Source: Anaerolineae bacterium (GTDB taxonomy: Bacteria; Chloroflexota; Anaerolineae; Anaerolineales; Villigracilaceae). From it: a stretch of DNA of 61,441 bases. Shown here piece after piece: positions 24,439-32,368 of the stretch. The notes beneath the pieces are model-generated. The model saw only the letters and a list, made by a program, of their open reading frames with translations. It was not told the origin of the DNA and made no database searches. Every line of letters begins with the position of its first letter. The stretch's first letter is position 1. The position numbers and the translations under genes are program-made. The DNA lies in contig JAJPIZ010000030.1 of assembly GCA_021324435.1 (NCBI GenBank), positions 1 to 61,441 of the forward strand. The letters are read 5' to 3'.

Positions 24439-25845
24439 GTGAATCAGCGAAGTCTTCTCAATCTTCTTTTTGTTGTTTTGATTGTGGCCGCCGCCATCCT
24501 CGGCTCGATCATTTATTCAGGTTATCGCGATCTTCGCGCGGCACAATCGGCAACACAGCAAGCGCGTTATTCCGACGCCGCCCAACTCTATGAATCCGCC
24601 GCAAACAAATTGATCTGGCGCAGGGATTTGTGGGAACAGGCCGGGCTGGCCGCGTATCGCGTTGGCGACAAGGGTAATGCCATTCGTCTGCTGGATATTG
24701 CACGCGAGAAGAATTCTCTTTCTCCACAAGGCTGGGACGCGCTCGGCCTTTTGTATTGGACGAACGACAATCGCAAATCTGCGCTTTCCATTTGGCAGGC
24801 TGGCCTGCAAGCCAATCCAACGTATGCGTCATTGTTCGACAGACTTGCCATCGCTTATCACGAGCAGGGCGATTATGCCTCCGAACAGGATATTTTGATT
24901 AAACGTCTTGCGGTTGCAGATGACGCCTCCGCGCGTTATCGCCTCGGTTTGATCTTGACGTTGAGCGATGCGGACCGCGCCCAGAAGGAATTTACAGCCG
25001 CGTCTTCATTGGACCCTCAATTTGATTCCGTTGTTCGAACCTTGAACACCGCCTTGAACATCGCCGCGCTCGAGCCTGATTCCGCGCGCAAACTCGTCAT
25101 CCTCGGCCGCGGGCTGGGACTGGTTGAAGAGTGGGGATTGGCTGAACAAGCCTTCGAGCAAGCCGTCGGCGCGGACGCGCGTAACGCCGAGGCGTGGGCG
25201 TGGCTCGGTGAGGCGCGCCAGCATCAGGGTCAGGATGGAAGCGCAGAATTGGACAGGGCTTTGTCCATTGATCCGCGCGACACGGTCGTGCGCGCCTTGC
25301 GCGGTCTGCATTGGAAACGTCTGGGACGTTACGCGGACGCGTTGAATGAATATTTGCAGGCCGCGCAGATCGAGCCGCAGAATCCGGCCTGGCAGGCCTC
25401 GATTGGCGAAGCGTATGTGCAAACCGGCGACCTGGTATCTGCGTTGGACGCGTATCAAAAAGCCGCCGCGCTCGCGCCGAATGATGCCACCTATTGGCGC
25501 CTGCTTTCCATGTTTTGCGCGGACAATAGTTTGCAAGTGATGGACATCGGCCTGCCCGCCGCGAAAAAAGCCGTCGAACTCGCGCCGCAAGACCCGCAGA
25601 CATTGGACGCGCTGGGCTGGTCGTACATGCAGGCCGGCTATCTTTACAACGCCGAGCAGACTTTGCTTTCAGCGATCCAGATCGCGCCCGACTTGGCAAT
25701 TGCACATTTTCATCTGGCGCAAACGTATTTGCGCAAGGGCGACAATGCGTCTGCGTTCAATGAATTGAATCTCGCGCGGCAACTGGATGAGAATGGTCCG
25801 GTCGGCGAACTCGCCAGCCAAATGTTGAAGCAGTATTTTCCGTGA
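24439..25845 (+). CDS. Membrane-anchored TPR-repeat protein
   Basis: About 468 aa from the GTG at 24439. I chose this start because TATAAT lies 6 nt upstream and the next residues are a single membrane anchor (SLLNLLFVVLIVAAAILGSI); a longer frame begins inside the divergent promoter. The rest is a chain of tetratricopeptide repeats, with typical A-x-x-Y-x-x-A and W-x-x-L-G patterns (NAEAWAWLGEARQHQGQ, PAWQASIGEAYVQTGDLVSA, TLDALGWSYMQAGYLYNAEQ). Orientation suggests an outward-facing scaffold, but partners are unknown. Confidence 0.82.
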   Translation: MNQRSLLNLLFVVLIVAAAILGSIIYSGYRDLRAAQSATQQARYSDAAQLYESAANKLIWRRDLWEQAGLAAYRVGDKGNAIRLLDIAREKNSLSPQGWDALGLLYWTNDNRKSALSIWQAGLQANPTYASLFDRLAIAYHEQGDYASEQDILIKRLAVADDASARYRLGLILTLSDADRAQKEFTAASSLDPQFDSVVRTLNTALNIAALEPDSARKLVILGRGLGLVEEWGLAEQAFEQAVGADARNAEAWAWLGEARQHQGQDGSAELDRALSIDPRDTVVRALRGLHWKRLGRYADALNEYLQAAQIEPQNPAWQASIGEAYVQTGDLVSALDAYQKAAALAPNDATYWRLLSMFCADNSLQVMDIGLPAAKKAVELAPQDPQTLDALGWSYMQAGYLYNAEQTLLSAIQIAPDLAIAHFHLAQTYLRKGDNASAFNELNLARQLDENGPVGELASQMLKQYFP

Positions 25846-25852
25846 GAGATTT

Positions 25853-25882
25853 CCCTCTCCCGTTTTGGGAGAGAGGTGAGGG
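25853..25882. repeat. C-rich/G-rich stem-loop after the TPR gene
   Basis: CCTCTCCC-GTTTT-GGGAGAG forms a tight hairpin just after the stop codon, followed by GAGGTGAGGGAG. It belongs to the same loose family as 34955-34988, 41752-41806, 52341-52398 and 54942-54974. It lacks a clean T-tract. Confidence 0.6.
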
Positions 25883-25899
25883 AGAAAAGGCCTGCATGA

Positions 25900-25905
25900 T
25901 AAAAT
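25900..25905 (+). promoter_or_regulatory. -10 box of the lipoprotein gene (probable leaderless)
   Basis: TAAAAT ends 6 nt before the ATG at 25912; there is no Shine-Dalgarno motif. Confidence 0.45.
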
Positions 25906-25911
25906 CGTGCA

Positions 25912-26556
25912 ATGTCGTTTCGTCGTCATTTTCGTCTCGTAAATTTCCTTTTGCCGCTGATGATCCTTGCCTGCGCCGCGCCTTCGTTTACAGCAACTCC
26001 GTCAACGGGCGCAATTCTTTTCAAAGACGATTTCTCTTCACGAGCCTCCGGCTGGGATCACACCAAATATGCCGAAGGCATCATGGACTACGACGCGGGC
26101 GGCTATCGAATACTGGTCAATGCCTTGCAGGTCAACTTCTGGGCCACGCCGCAAAAAGATTTCAGCGACGTGCGCATCGAAGCGGATGCGGGCAAACTGG
26201 CCGGCCCGGACGAGAATCGCATTGGCTTGATCTGCCGCTTCAACGGCGAGGATTATTATTTCTTCATCCTCAGCAGTGATGGTTACTCTGGCCTTGGCAT
26301 CTTTTCCAAAGGTGAAGCCACTTTGCTCGGGCAAACCGAAATGCAATACAGCGAGAAGATCAAGACCGGCGCGGCGGTGAATCATCTGCGCGCAGACTGC
26401 AACGGCGACACGCTGACTTTTTACGTCAACGGATTTAAAATTGCCGAAGTCCACGACTCAACGCTGACGCGCGGTGATGTGGGATTGCTGGCGGGAACGT
26501 TCGATCAGCCCGGCGTGGATGTGATCTTCGATAATTTTGTGGTGATAAAGCCGTAA
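25912..26556 (+). CDS. Secreted lipoprotein with a LamG/GH16-like beta-sandwich domain
   Basis: This 214-aa protein begins with a lipoprotein signal (LVNFLLPLMILAC, lipobox LAC-A, Cys20). The mature part reads like the concanavalin-like fold seen in DUF1080/LamG proteins: FKDDFSSRASGWD at the start, RIGLICRFNGEDYYFFILSS in the middle, LTFYVNGFKIAEVHDST and GDVGLLAG, ending VIFDNFVVIKP. Such domains usually bind carbohydrate or act as structural modules. No catalytic residues can be assigned. It would be membrane-tethered on the outside. Confidence 0.78.
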   Translation: MSFRRHFRLVNFLLPLMILACAAPSFTATPSTGAILFKDDFSSRASGWDHTKYAEGIMDYDAGGYRILVNALQVNFWATPQKDFSDVRIEADAGKLAGPDENRIGLICRFNGEDYYFFILSSDGYSGLGIFSKGEATLLGQTEMQYSEKIKTGAAVNHLRADCNGDTLTFYVNGFKIAEVHDSTLTRGDVGLLAGTFDQPGVDVIFDNFVVIKP

Positions 26557-26575
26557 TTCGATATTGGGCGCGATG

Positions 26576-26638
26576 ATCGAATACCGAACATCGAGTACCG
26601 AGTATCGAGTATCGAGTATCGAATATCGAATATCGCTT
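26576..26638. repeat. Intergenic heptad tract (AyCGAnn core), 9 units
   Basis: Nine in-register 7-bp units, several being ATCGAGT or ATCGAAT, fill the gap between the lipoprotein gene and mtaB. Because 7 is not a multiple of 3, an apparent N-terminal extension of mtaB through this tract is unlikely to be coding. Confidence 0.85.
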
Positions 26639-26650
26639 ATTGGAAAAGTT

Positions 26651-27916
26651 ATGAAAATCTACCTCGATACCATCGGTTGCAGGTTGAATCAAAGCGAAAT
26701 CGAATCCATGGCGCGACAGTTTCGCGCCGCGGGGCATGAGATCGTCGCAACGGCCGCGGGCGCGGACACGGCGGTGGTCAACACCTGCGCGGTGACCGCG
26801 GAGGCCGCCTCCGATTCGCGCGGCAGGATTCGGCGCATTGCGCGCGCCGGCGTCAACGAGATTGTCGCGACGGGTTGCTGGACAACGCTTCAACCCCGCG
26901 AAGCCGCGGCGCTTCCGAATGTGATCCGTGTGATCTCGAATGACCGCAAAGAATTTCTGGTTGCAGAAACGCTCAACCTTCCTCTTGAAACGTTCGATCT
27001 CGAACCTTTAAACCGCGTTCCTCTGCCCGGCATTCATCGCCGCACGCGCGCCTTCATCAAAGCGCAGGACGGTTGCGATAATCATTGCACGTTTTGCATC
27101 ACCACCGTAGCGCGCGGGGTGAGTCGTTCGCGCCCGGTGGCTGATGTCGTCAATGATGTTCAATTTGCCCTCGATGGCGGCTCAAAAGAAATCGTGCTCA
27201 CCGGCGTGCATCTCGGTTCGTGGGGACAGGATTTCAATAAGCACTTGCGCGATTTGGTCAAAGCCGTTTTGCGCGAGACGGATGTGCCGCGCCTGCGACT
27301 CTCTTCACTCGAGCCGTGGGATTTGGACGCGGACTTCTTTGCGCTGTGGGAAGACCCGCGACTCTGCCAACATCTTCATCTGCCCCTGCAAAGCGGATGC
27401 GCCGCGACGCTCAGGCGTATGGCGCGTAAAACAACTCCCGCGTCTTTTCGGGACCTTGTAGCGGACGCGCGTCAAGCCATGCCGGACGCGGCCATCACCA
27501 CCGACGTCATCGCGGGCTTCCCCGGTGAGACCGAGGCCGAGTTCGCCGAGTCATTGGATTTCATCCGCGAGATGAATTTCGCGGGCGGTCATGCCTTCAC
27601 GTATTCGCCGCGGCCCGGGACAGGCGCCGCGCGCATGGGAGGGCAGGTCCGGCCCGAGGTCCGGAAGGAACGGAATCACATCCTGCACGAAGTGTTCGAA
27701 GAGTCCGCAAAAGCCTACCGCCAAAAATTCGTCGGCAAGGTGTTGTCTGTCCTGTGGGAATCCACAACTCAACTTGATGAACGCGGCTGGCAAATGGAGG
27801 GCTTGAGCGGAAATTATCTGCGCGTGACCGCGCCCGCGCCGAAACCCATATGGAATGAAATTTCGCTGGTCGAACTTGGAGAAGATGGAACGAGCGGCGT
27901 GATTCGCAACGCGTGA
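26651..27916 (+). CDS. mtaB: MtaB-like tRNA t6A37 methylthiotransferase
   Basis: This 421-aa radical-SAM enzyme of the MiaB family adds a methylthio group to t6A at position 37 of ANN-decoding tRNAs. An N-terminal UPF0004 domain starts MKIYLDTIGCRLNQSE, with Cys residues in TIGCRLN, VVNTCAVT and VATGCW that bind the auxiliary cluster. The radical-SAM CDNHCTFC motif (C-x3-C-x2-C) is at about 142-149, followed by GGSKEIVLTGVHLGSWG and the LHLPLQSGC motif. A short C-terminal TRAM-like region follows. The start at 26651 is preferred over upstream in-frame codons that lie in the heptad tract. Confidence 0.9.
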   Translation: MKIYLDTIGCRLNQSEIESMARQFRAAGHEIVATAAGADTAVVNTCAVTAEAASDSRGRIRRIARAGVNEIVATGCWTTLQPREAAALPNVIRVISNDRKEFLVAETLNLPLETFDLEPLNRVPLPGIHRRTRAFIKAQDGCDNHCTFCITTVARGVSRSRPVADVVNDVQFALDGGSKEIVLTGVHLGSWGQDFNKHLRDLVKAVLRETDVPRLRLSSLEPWDLDADFFALWEDPRLCQHLHLPLQSGCAATLRRMARKTTPASFRDLVADARQAMPDAAITTDVIAGFPGETEAEFAESLDFIREMNFAGGHAFTYSPRPGTGAARMGGQVRPEVRKERNHILHEVFEESAKAYRQKFVGKVLSVLWESTTQLDERGWQMEGLSGNYLRVTAPAPKPIWNEISLVELGEDGTSGVIRNA

Positions 27917-27970
27917 GGTATATTACGAATTACATGTCAAGTGTCACTTTTGCGGGGCGGGGGAGGTTTG

Positions 27971-27976
27971 TATAAT
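27971..27976 (+). promoter_or_regulatory. -10 box of folD
   Basis: A perfect TATAAT lies 34 nt before the folD ATG. The predicted start near 27983 gives a leader of about 28 nt that contains the AAAAGGAG ribosome-binding site. No good -35 is seen. Confidence 0.5.
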
Positions 27977-28010
27977 TTCTGTGTATTGGAAAAATCAAAA
28001 GGAGCAAACC

Positions 28011-28889
28011 ATGACGGCTCAACTCATTGACGGAAAATTGATCGCGCAACAAGTGCGTGACGAAGTGGCGGCGACGGTGGCGAAGCGCGTGGCGGCCGGC
28101 AAATCCAAGCCAACACTGGCAACGGTGCTGGTCGGTGACCGACCCGACTCGGCGGCGTATGTTCGATCCAAAGGCAAGGCTTGCGAGGAGTTGGGAATGG
28201 GTTCGGTCAGCCATCATCTTCCGGCAGACATCAGCCAGGAAGAACTGGAAAAACTGATCAAGAGCCTGAATGACGATAAAACGGTCAACGGGATTTTGGT
28301 GCAACTTCCCCTGCCTTCGCATTTGAACGAAGAGCGTGTCCTGCAATTGATCAGCATCGAAAAAGATGTGGATGGATTTTCTCCGATCAACATTGGCCGC
28401 CTCGCACAGAAAGGGCGCGAGCCTTTGTTTGTTCCGTGCACGCCGTATGGTTGTATCTATTTGCTTGAAAAATCGGGTGTGAAAATTGAGGGTGCGAACG
28501 CGGTCGTGTTGGGACGCTCAAATATCGTGGGTATGCCCGCCGCGCTGTTGTTGATTGGCAAGAATGCCACAGTGACGGTCTGCCACTCGCGCACCAAAGA
28601 TTTGCCCGCGGTTGTGCGCCAGGCCGACATTCTGATCGCGGCCATCGGCAAGACCGAAATGGTGCGCGGCGACTGGATCAAGCCCGGCGCGGCGGTGATT
28701 GACGTGGGCATCAACTCCGTGCCCGACGCGACCAAGAAGAGCGGTCAGCGGCTGGTGGGCGATGTCAATTTCAATGAAGCGAAGGAAGTGGCGGGCTTCA
28801 TCACGCCTGTTCCCGGCGGCGTCGGCCCGATGACGATTGCGATGTTGATGAAGAATACGCTGAGAGCGGCGGAGATACAAGATAAGTAA
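28011..28889 (+). CDS. folD: Bifunctional methylene-THF dehydrogenase / methenyl-THF cyclohydrolase
   Basis: This 292-aa cytoplasmic one-carbon enzyme interconverts 5,10-methylene-THF, 5,10-methenyl-THF and 10-formyl-THF with NADP. Family motifs: SAAYVRSKGKACEELGM with the catalytic Lys, VNGILVQLPLPSHLNEERV, the dinucleotide-binding VVLGRSNIVGMPAALLL, and the C-terminal TPVPGGVGPMTIAMLMKNT. The ATG at 28011 has AAAAGGAG at good spacing, favouring it over an in-frame GTG at 27981 that lies at the predicted transcription start. A heptad tract and a terminator follow. Confidence 0.95.
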   Translation: MTAQLIDGKLIAQQVRDEVAATVAKRVAAGKSKPTLATVLVGDRPDSAAYVRSKGKACEELGMGSVSHHLPADISQEELEKLIKSLNDDKTVNGILVQLPLPSHLNEERVLQLISIEKDVDGFSPINIGRLAQKGREPLFVPCTPYGCIYLLEKSGVKIEGANAVVLGRSNIVGMPAALLLIGKNATVTVCHSRTKDLPAVVRQADILIAAIGKTEMVRGDWIKPGAAVIDVGINSVPDATKKSGQRLVGDVNFNEAKEVAGFITPVPGGVGPMTIAMLMKNTLRAAEIQDK

Positions 28890-28917
28890 TCAGTGTCCAG
28901 TGAGCAGTAACCAGTAA
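28890..28917. repeat. Intergenic heptad tract (nCAGTnn core), 4 units
   Basis: TCAGTGT and CCAGTGA are followed by GCAGTAA and CCAGTAA, starting at the base after the folD stop codon. The core is the same as in the tract at 11352-11393, some 17.5 kb away. Confidence 0.75.
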
Positions 28918-28946
28918 GCGGGAGATGTTTTGTTCTCCCGCTTTTT
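28917..28946 (+). terminator. Rho-independent terminator of folD
   Basis: Perfect 9-bp stem AGCGGGAGA/TCTCCCGCT with an 8-nt loop and a TTTTT tract. It sits between the convergent folD and S9 peptidase genes. Confidence 0.88.
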
Positions 28947-28950
28947 GTTT

Positions 28951-30876
28951 TCATAAGTTTTCGATCTGCACCGGCTCTATTTGATCAGCCAGTTCAAAGC
29001 CGAAGACCTTCGAGTAGAAATACAATTCCGCTTCGAGCGAACGCTTGATGTTCTGCGCTTTGCGGAATCCATGTTGCTCGCCTTCAAACAGCAAATAAGC
29101 CACAGGCAATTCCTTGGCGCGCACGGCTTCGAACATCATCTGCGATTGGGCAGGCGGGACGATCTTATCTTCATCGCCCTGGAACAGAATCAACGGGCAG
29201 GATAGATTCTTCAAATAGGTGATGGGAGAACGTTCATCATACAATGCCTTCTGTTCAGGATACTTGCCGATCAATGAAAACAGATACCGCGACTCGAACT
29301 TGTGCGTGTCGGTGACAAAATCTTCCAATCTACTCAGACCATAATGACTCGCCCCTGCTTTGAACACATCCGGACGGAACGTCAAACAGGCCAGCGTCGT
29401 GTAACCTCCTGCGCTTCCGCCGTGGACCGTGAGGCGGTCGCGGTCTGCCAGACCTTTTTCAACCAGATAGAGCGCGCCGTTGCAACAATCGTCCACGTCC
29501 ACGATGCCCCAGTTACGGTTCAAACGCTGACGATACGCGCGCCCATAACCGGTCGAGCCGCCGTAGTTGACATCCAGCACGGCGAAGCCGCGGCTGGTCC
29601 AATATTGGACGGTGAGACGCAAATCGGTTTTGGCTGAACTGGTCGGCCCGCCGTGGCTGATGACCATCAATGGCGCCTTCTCGCCATCAGGCGCGACGTA
29701 ATCTTTGTTTTTCGGCGCGTAATAAATGGCGTAGGCTTCCTTTCCATTCGTGGTGGGGAATGTGATCGGCTCAGCAATGGAAAGATACCCCGCGTCCACT
29801 TTGACTTCAGACGCCTGCTGGACGAATTCCATTTTGCCGGTGACTGTGTCCATGCGCGTGACCGCCAGCGGCTGGGTGGGAGAACCCGCGAAGAACGCGG
29901 CGAAACCTTTTCCCACACGCACTTCTGAGATTTCAGTAAATGGATTTTCGATGGTCGTCAATTTTTTCGATGAGGTATCCAGCCATGCCAGATGCCATGT
30001 TCCGTTTTGGGAGTAGGAGCAAAGAATTTTATTGGCTGAAACAAAAGTATAAAGAGACTGGCCAAAGACCCATTGCGGCTGGCCGAATTCGGCCTGCATT
30101 GGATGGAGCGCTTCTACTTTGCCATCTTTCCAGCGATACAGATTCCACCAGCCTGTCGTTTCGGCAACAAAATGCAAGACGCCATCCGGCGACCATTCGG
30201 GTTGAAAAACGGATTCGGTCGCGGAGCCCGCTGCTCGGTCCGCGTGATGAAGCGTGCCGTCCGCGTGGAGATCCGCTATCCAGAGTTCGCATCCATCCCA
30301 TGGCATATTGGGATGATTCCAGGTTTGATAGGCGAGTTGGTTTCCATCCGGACTGAGTCGCGCGAAGGCATAGAAGTTGTTGCCCTCGACCAAAATTTTT
30401 CCGTTGTCGCCGCCCTTCACGTCAATACTCACGATGGTGTTGACCGCTTCGCCTTTGCCTGTGTGATCTTCACGGATGCAGATCAGGCGATTTCGTTTGC
30501 GATCCACGACGAGATCGGCGTAACGATAGCCATCACCAGGCGTGAGCAGTTCGGGCTGACCGCCGATGCGCTGACGATAAAGATGCTGGTCTTTGAAGTT
30601 GCAAAAATAGATGACGCCATCTGCGACGGTGAACGCGCCGCCGCCGTATTCATGGACGGTGGTGCGTGCATAGAAATCAGGCGGCGTACATTCGCTGATC
30701 TTTCCGTCGGGTGAGCGGCGCATGATGATGTATCGTCCTGATTCGGCGGGGCGCGATTCGATCCAGTAAATATCTTCGCCATCCACGGCGAGTTCGATCA
30801 AGGTTGCGGCCTTGGCGGTGATGAGTTCAGTGGTGATGGGAGATTTCCAACTGCCGTAATGTGCTTGTATGGGCAT
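28951..30876 (-). CDS. S9-family serine peptidase (prolyl oligopeptidase / acylaminoacyl peptidase type)
   Basis: About 641 aa. An N-terminal beta-propeller region has repeated SPDG-type blades (MRRSPDGKISECT, RLSPDGNQLAYQTW, QPEWSPDGVLHFVAE). It is followed by an alpha/beta-hydrolase domain with LMVISHGGPTSSAKT, the nucleophile in TVHGGSAGGYTTLAC (G-x-S-x-G), the acid near FQGDEDKIVPP and the base in GEQHGFRK. It cleaves peptides after a selected residue, probably in the cytoplasm because no signal peptide is seen. The start at 30876 has GAGG eight bases upstream; a longer frame running to 30999 overlaps the upstream gene and is rejected. Confidence 0.9.
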   Translation of the reverse strand: MPIQAHYGSWKSPITTELITAKAATLIELAVDGEDIYWIESRPAESGRYIIMRRSPDGKISECTPPDFYARTTVHEYGGGAFTVADGVIYFCNFKDQHLYRQRIGGQPELLTPGDGYRYADLVVDRKRNRLICIREDHTGKGEAVNTIVSIDVKGGDNGKILVEGNNFYAFARLSPDGNQLAYQTWNHPNMPWDGCELWIADLHADGTLHHADRAAGSATESVFQPEWSPDGVLHFVAETTGWWNLYRWKDGKVEALHPMQAEFGQPQWVFGQSLYTFVSANKILCSYSQNGTWHLAWLDTSSKKLTTIENPFTEISEVRVGKGFAAFFAGSPTQPLAVTRMDTVTGKMEFVQQASEVKVDAGYLSIAEPITFPTTNGKEAYAIYYAPKNKDYVAPDGEKAPLMVISHGGPTSSAKTDLRLTVQYWTSRGFAVLDVNYGGSTGYGRAYRQRLNRNWGIVDVDDCCNGALYLVEKGLADRDRLTVHGGSAGGYTTLACLTFRPDVFKAGASHYGLSRLEDFVTDTHKFESRYLFSLIGKYPEQKALYDERSPITYLKNLSCPLILFQGDEDKIVPPAQSQMMFEAVRAKELPVAYLLFEGEQHGFRKAQNIKRSLEAELYFYSKVFGFELADQIEPVQIENL

Positions 30877-30890
30877 GAGCGATCCTCGTG

Positions 30891-31724
30891 TCATGGTGTG
30901 GGTGTGATGGCCGTGTACGGCGGCCACGGAATTTCGGTCGGCCCGGCGAAGCCATGTTTCTCTTGCACAAAGACGCGGCCATGCGAAGGCTGACTGCATC
31001 CGGGTTCATCCACAAACGCGATGGACAAATCATTCGTGGCGAGCGGATCGAAGATGATCTGTCCGCCTTCACAGCGCCAGACCTCGATGATGTAATGCAA
31101 CATGCTCTCGTCTTCTTCATCCCCGGCGCGCAAAGGAACATCGTTCCATGAGACTTCAACCATGTTCTTGTTGCGCGTCGCGCCGACCCAGTCCGTGGGT
31201 GGATAGTAAGGCGAGATCGGTAACCTGGCGTTGCCCGGATAAACAATCGGCAAAGCCGCGGGGTCGCCCTGTATCTCAATTAATTTTTTGTTGACCCAGC
31301 ATTTGTTCTTGCCATCCACCCACACCCAGTTGTTTCCGTCCGTGCGGCCAATCAATTTGATGTTTGCGCCTTTTCTCAATCCATACAGGAAAAGATATTC
31401 CGGGCCGGGGCCATAGCGGCAACTCAGCGGATCCGCGGTGACGGTGGCTTTCAGACTCGCGACCGTTGGAATGGGCGTGATCGTTTCGGTCGGTGTTCGC
31501 GAAGGCGTAGCCGTAGCAGTCGGTGTGAGCGTGGCCGATGGCGTGAGAGTCGGTGTATCGGTCGGGAAAAGCGGCGTGAACGAGGGCGGGGTGATCGTCG
31601 CAGTTAGCGCGTCCGTCATCGTGGCCGTTGAGATGGCAGTCGCGGCCGGCGCACAAGATGTCACCGCGACGGAAAACAGTATGCAAACAAAGAACCGCTT
31701 CGTTCCGGACTTCATGTTGGCCAT
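30891..31724 (-). CDS. Lipoprotein with Thr/Pro-rich linker and SH3-like domain
   Basis: About 277 aa from the ATG at 31724. That start is supported by TACAAT 6 nt upstream and by the signal sequence that follows (RFFVCILFSVAVTSCAPA, lipobox TSC-A). A Pro/Thr linker (TPTLTPSATLTPTATATPS and similar) leads to a bacterial SH3-type domain (ADPLSCRYGPGPEYLFLYGL, then KLIGRTDGNNWVWVDGKNKC). A C-terminal region with fibronectin-like character follows (VEVSWNDVPLR). SH3-type domains of this kind bind cell-wall or peptide ligands. It lies 14 nt upstream of the S9 peptidase on the same strand, so the two may be co-transcribed. Confidence 0.78.
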   Translation of the reverse strand: MANMKSGTKRFFVCILFSVAVTSCAPAATAISTATMTDALTATITPPSFTPLFPTDTPTLTPSATLTPTATATPSRTPTETITPIPTVASLKATVTADPLSCRYGPGPEYLFLYGLRKGANIKLIGRTDGNNWVWVDGKNKCWVNKKLIEIQGDPAALPIVYPGNARLPISPYYPPTDWVGATRNKNMVEVSWNDVPLRAGDEEDESMLHYIIEVWRCEGGQIIFDPLATNDLSIAFVDEPGCSQPSHGRVFVQEKHGFAGPTEIPWPPYTAITPTP

Positions 31725-31730
31725 CGCTGA

Positions 31731-31736
31731 ATTGTA
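31731..31736 (-). promoter_or_regulatory. -10 box of the SH3 lipoprotein gene (probable leaderless)
   Basis: TACAAT on the minus strand ends 6 nt before the ATG at 31724. Confidence 0.45.
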
Positions 31737-31770
31737 GATGAAATTCTGTTTCGACACAAGCGGAATAAAA

Positions 31771-31805
31771 AATCCCCGCCTCAGGCTTGGATTGAGGCGG
31801 GGATT
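31771..31805 (-). terminator. Rho-independent terminator of the YggT gene
   Basis: Perfect 13-bp stem AATCCCCGCCTCA/TGAGGCGGGGATT with a 9-nt loop, followed on the minus strand by TTTTTTATT. Confidence 0.9.
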
Positions 31806-31817
31806 CAAACGGAGATG

Positions 31818-32219
31818 TTACTTCACATGAGTGAACAACAGCCAGATCACGCGGATGGTGATCCAGCCGAGCATCGCGTACACAGCGATGGCGATCAGGT
31901 CGTGGAATTCGATCACGATACCCTCAAACGATGGGTTGTGAGTCAGACCGCTGAAAATCCACAGGAAGGGCGCGGTGATGAGGTAGATGAAACTGGCAAA
32001 GGGGTTATCGGGATTAGCGGCCATCAATTTGAGCAGGAATCGCAAAGCGATTACGCCGTTCAGAATGCCGAAGCCCAATTGAATCAGGCCCGTGATCTTG
32101 CGCAGAGTTTCCTGATTGAGAATGAACAACTCTGAGAGCGAGGTCTGCGCAGGCGGCGGCATTGTGGGGCGATTGTTCGTCATGCTCCGAGAGCGGTCAG
32201 TAGTGCCAAGTTGAGTCAT
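31818..32219 (-). CDS. YggT-family integral membrane protein
   Basis: This 133-aa protein has a polar, proline-rich N-terminus (NNRPTMPPPAQTS) and two or three hydrophobic segments (ITGLIQLGFGILNGVIALRF; FASFIYLITAPFLWIFSGL; LIAIAVYAMLGWITIRVIWL). The FIYLITAPFLWIFSG stretch matches the YggT signature (two helices with a central P-F/L motif). YggT proteins are linked to osmotic tolerance and cell division-associated loci, but their biochemical role is unclear. The ATG has AGGAG at good spacing and a leader of about 60 nt with small hairpins. Confidence 0.75.
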   Translation of the reverse strand: MTQLGTTDRSRSMTNNRPTMPPPAQTSLSELFILNQETLRKITGLIQLGFGILNGVIALRFLLKLMAANPDNPFASFIYLITAPFLWIFSGLTHNPSFEGIVIEFHDLIAIAVYAMLGWITIRVIWLLFTHVK

Positions 32220-32287
32220 GTCGTACTCCTTTCTCTAGCCGGAGAAGAGGTAATCACTCCGGAATTTCGGAGGCATTCGTTAAAACG

Positions 32288-32293
32288 ATTCTA
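32288..32293 (-). promoter_or_regulatory. Possible -10 box of the YggT gene
   Basis: TAGAAT on the minus strand, about 68 nt before the ATG. Two small hairpins (one with stem CTCCG/CGGAG at 32257-32272) lie in the leader. No clear -35. Confidence 0.3.
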
Positions 32294-32310
32294 TCCACCC
32301 CGTGTTATGA

Positions 32311-32341
32311 CATAGACCCCGCATTGGTTGCGGGATCTATG
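32311..32341. terminator. Stem-loop between minus-strand genes
   Basis: CATAGA-C-CCCGCA / TGCGGG-A-TCTATG forms a 12-bp stem with one C/A mismatch and a 5-nt loop. It lies 28 nt after the stop of the gene at 32369-33154. There is no T-tract, so the terminator role is uncertain. Confidence 0.45.
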
Positions 32342-32368
32342 AGATGTGTATTTATCTTATGAAACGGC

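Noticed and set aside
26564-26650. N-terminal extension of MtaB through the heptad tract
   Set aside because: The extra residues are the translated 7-bp repeat (EYR/SS-like peptide); the ATG at 26651 begins exactly at the family N-terminus.
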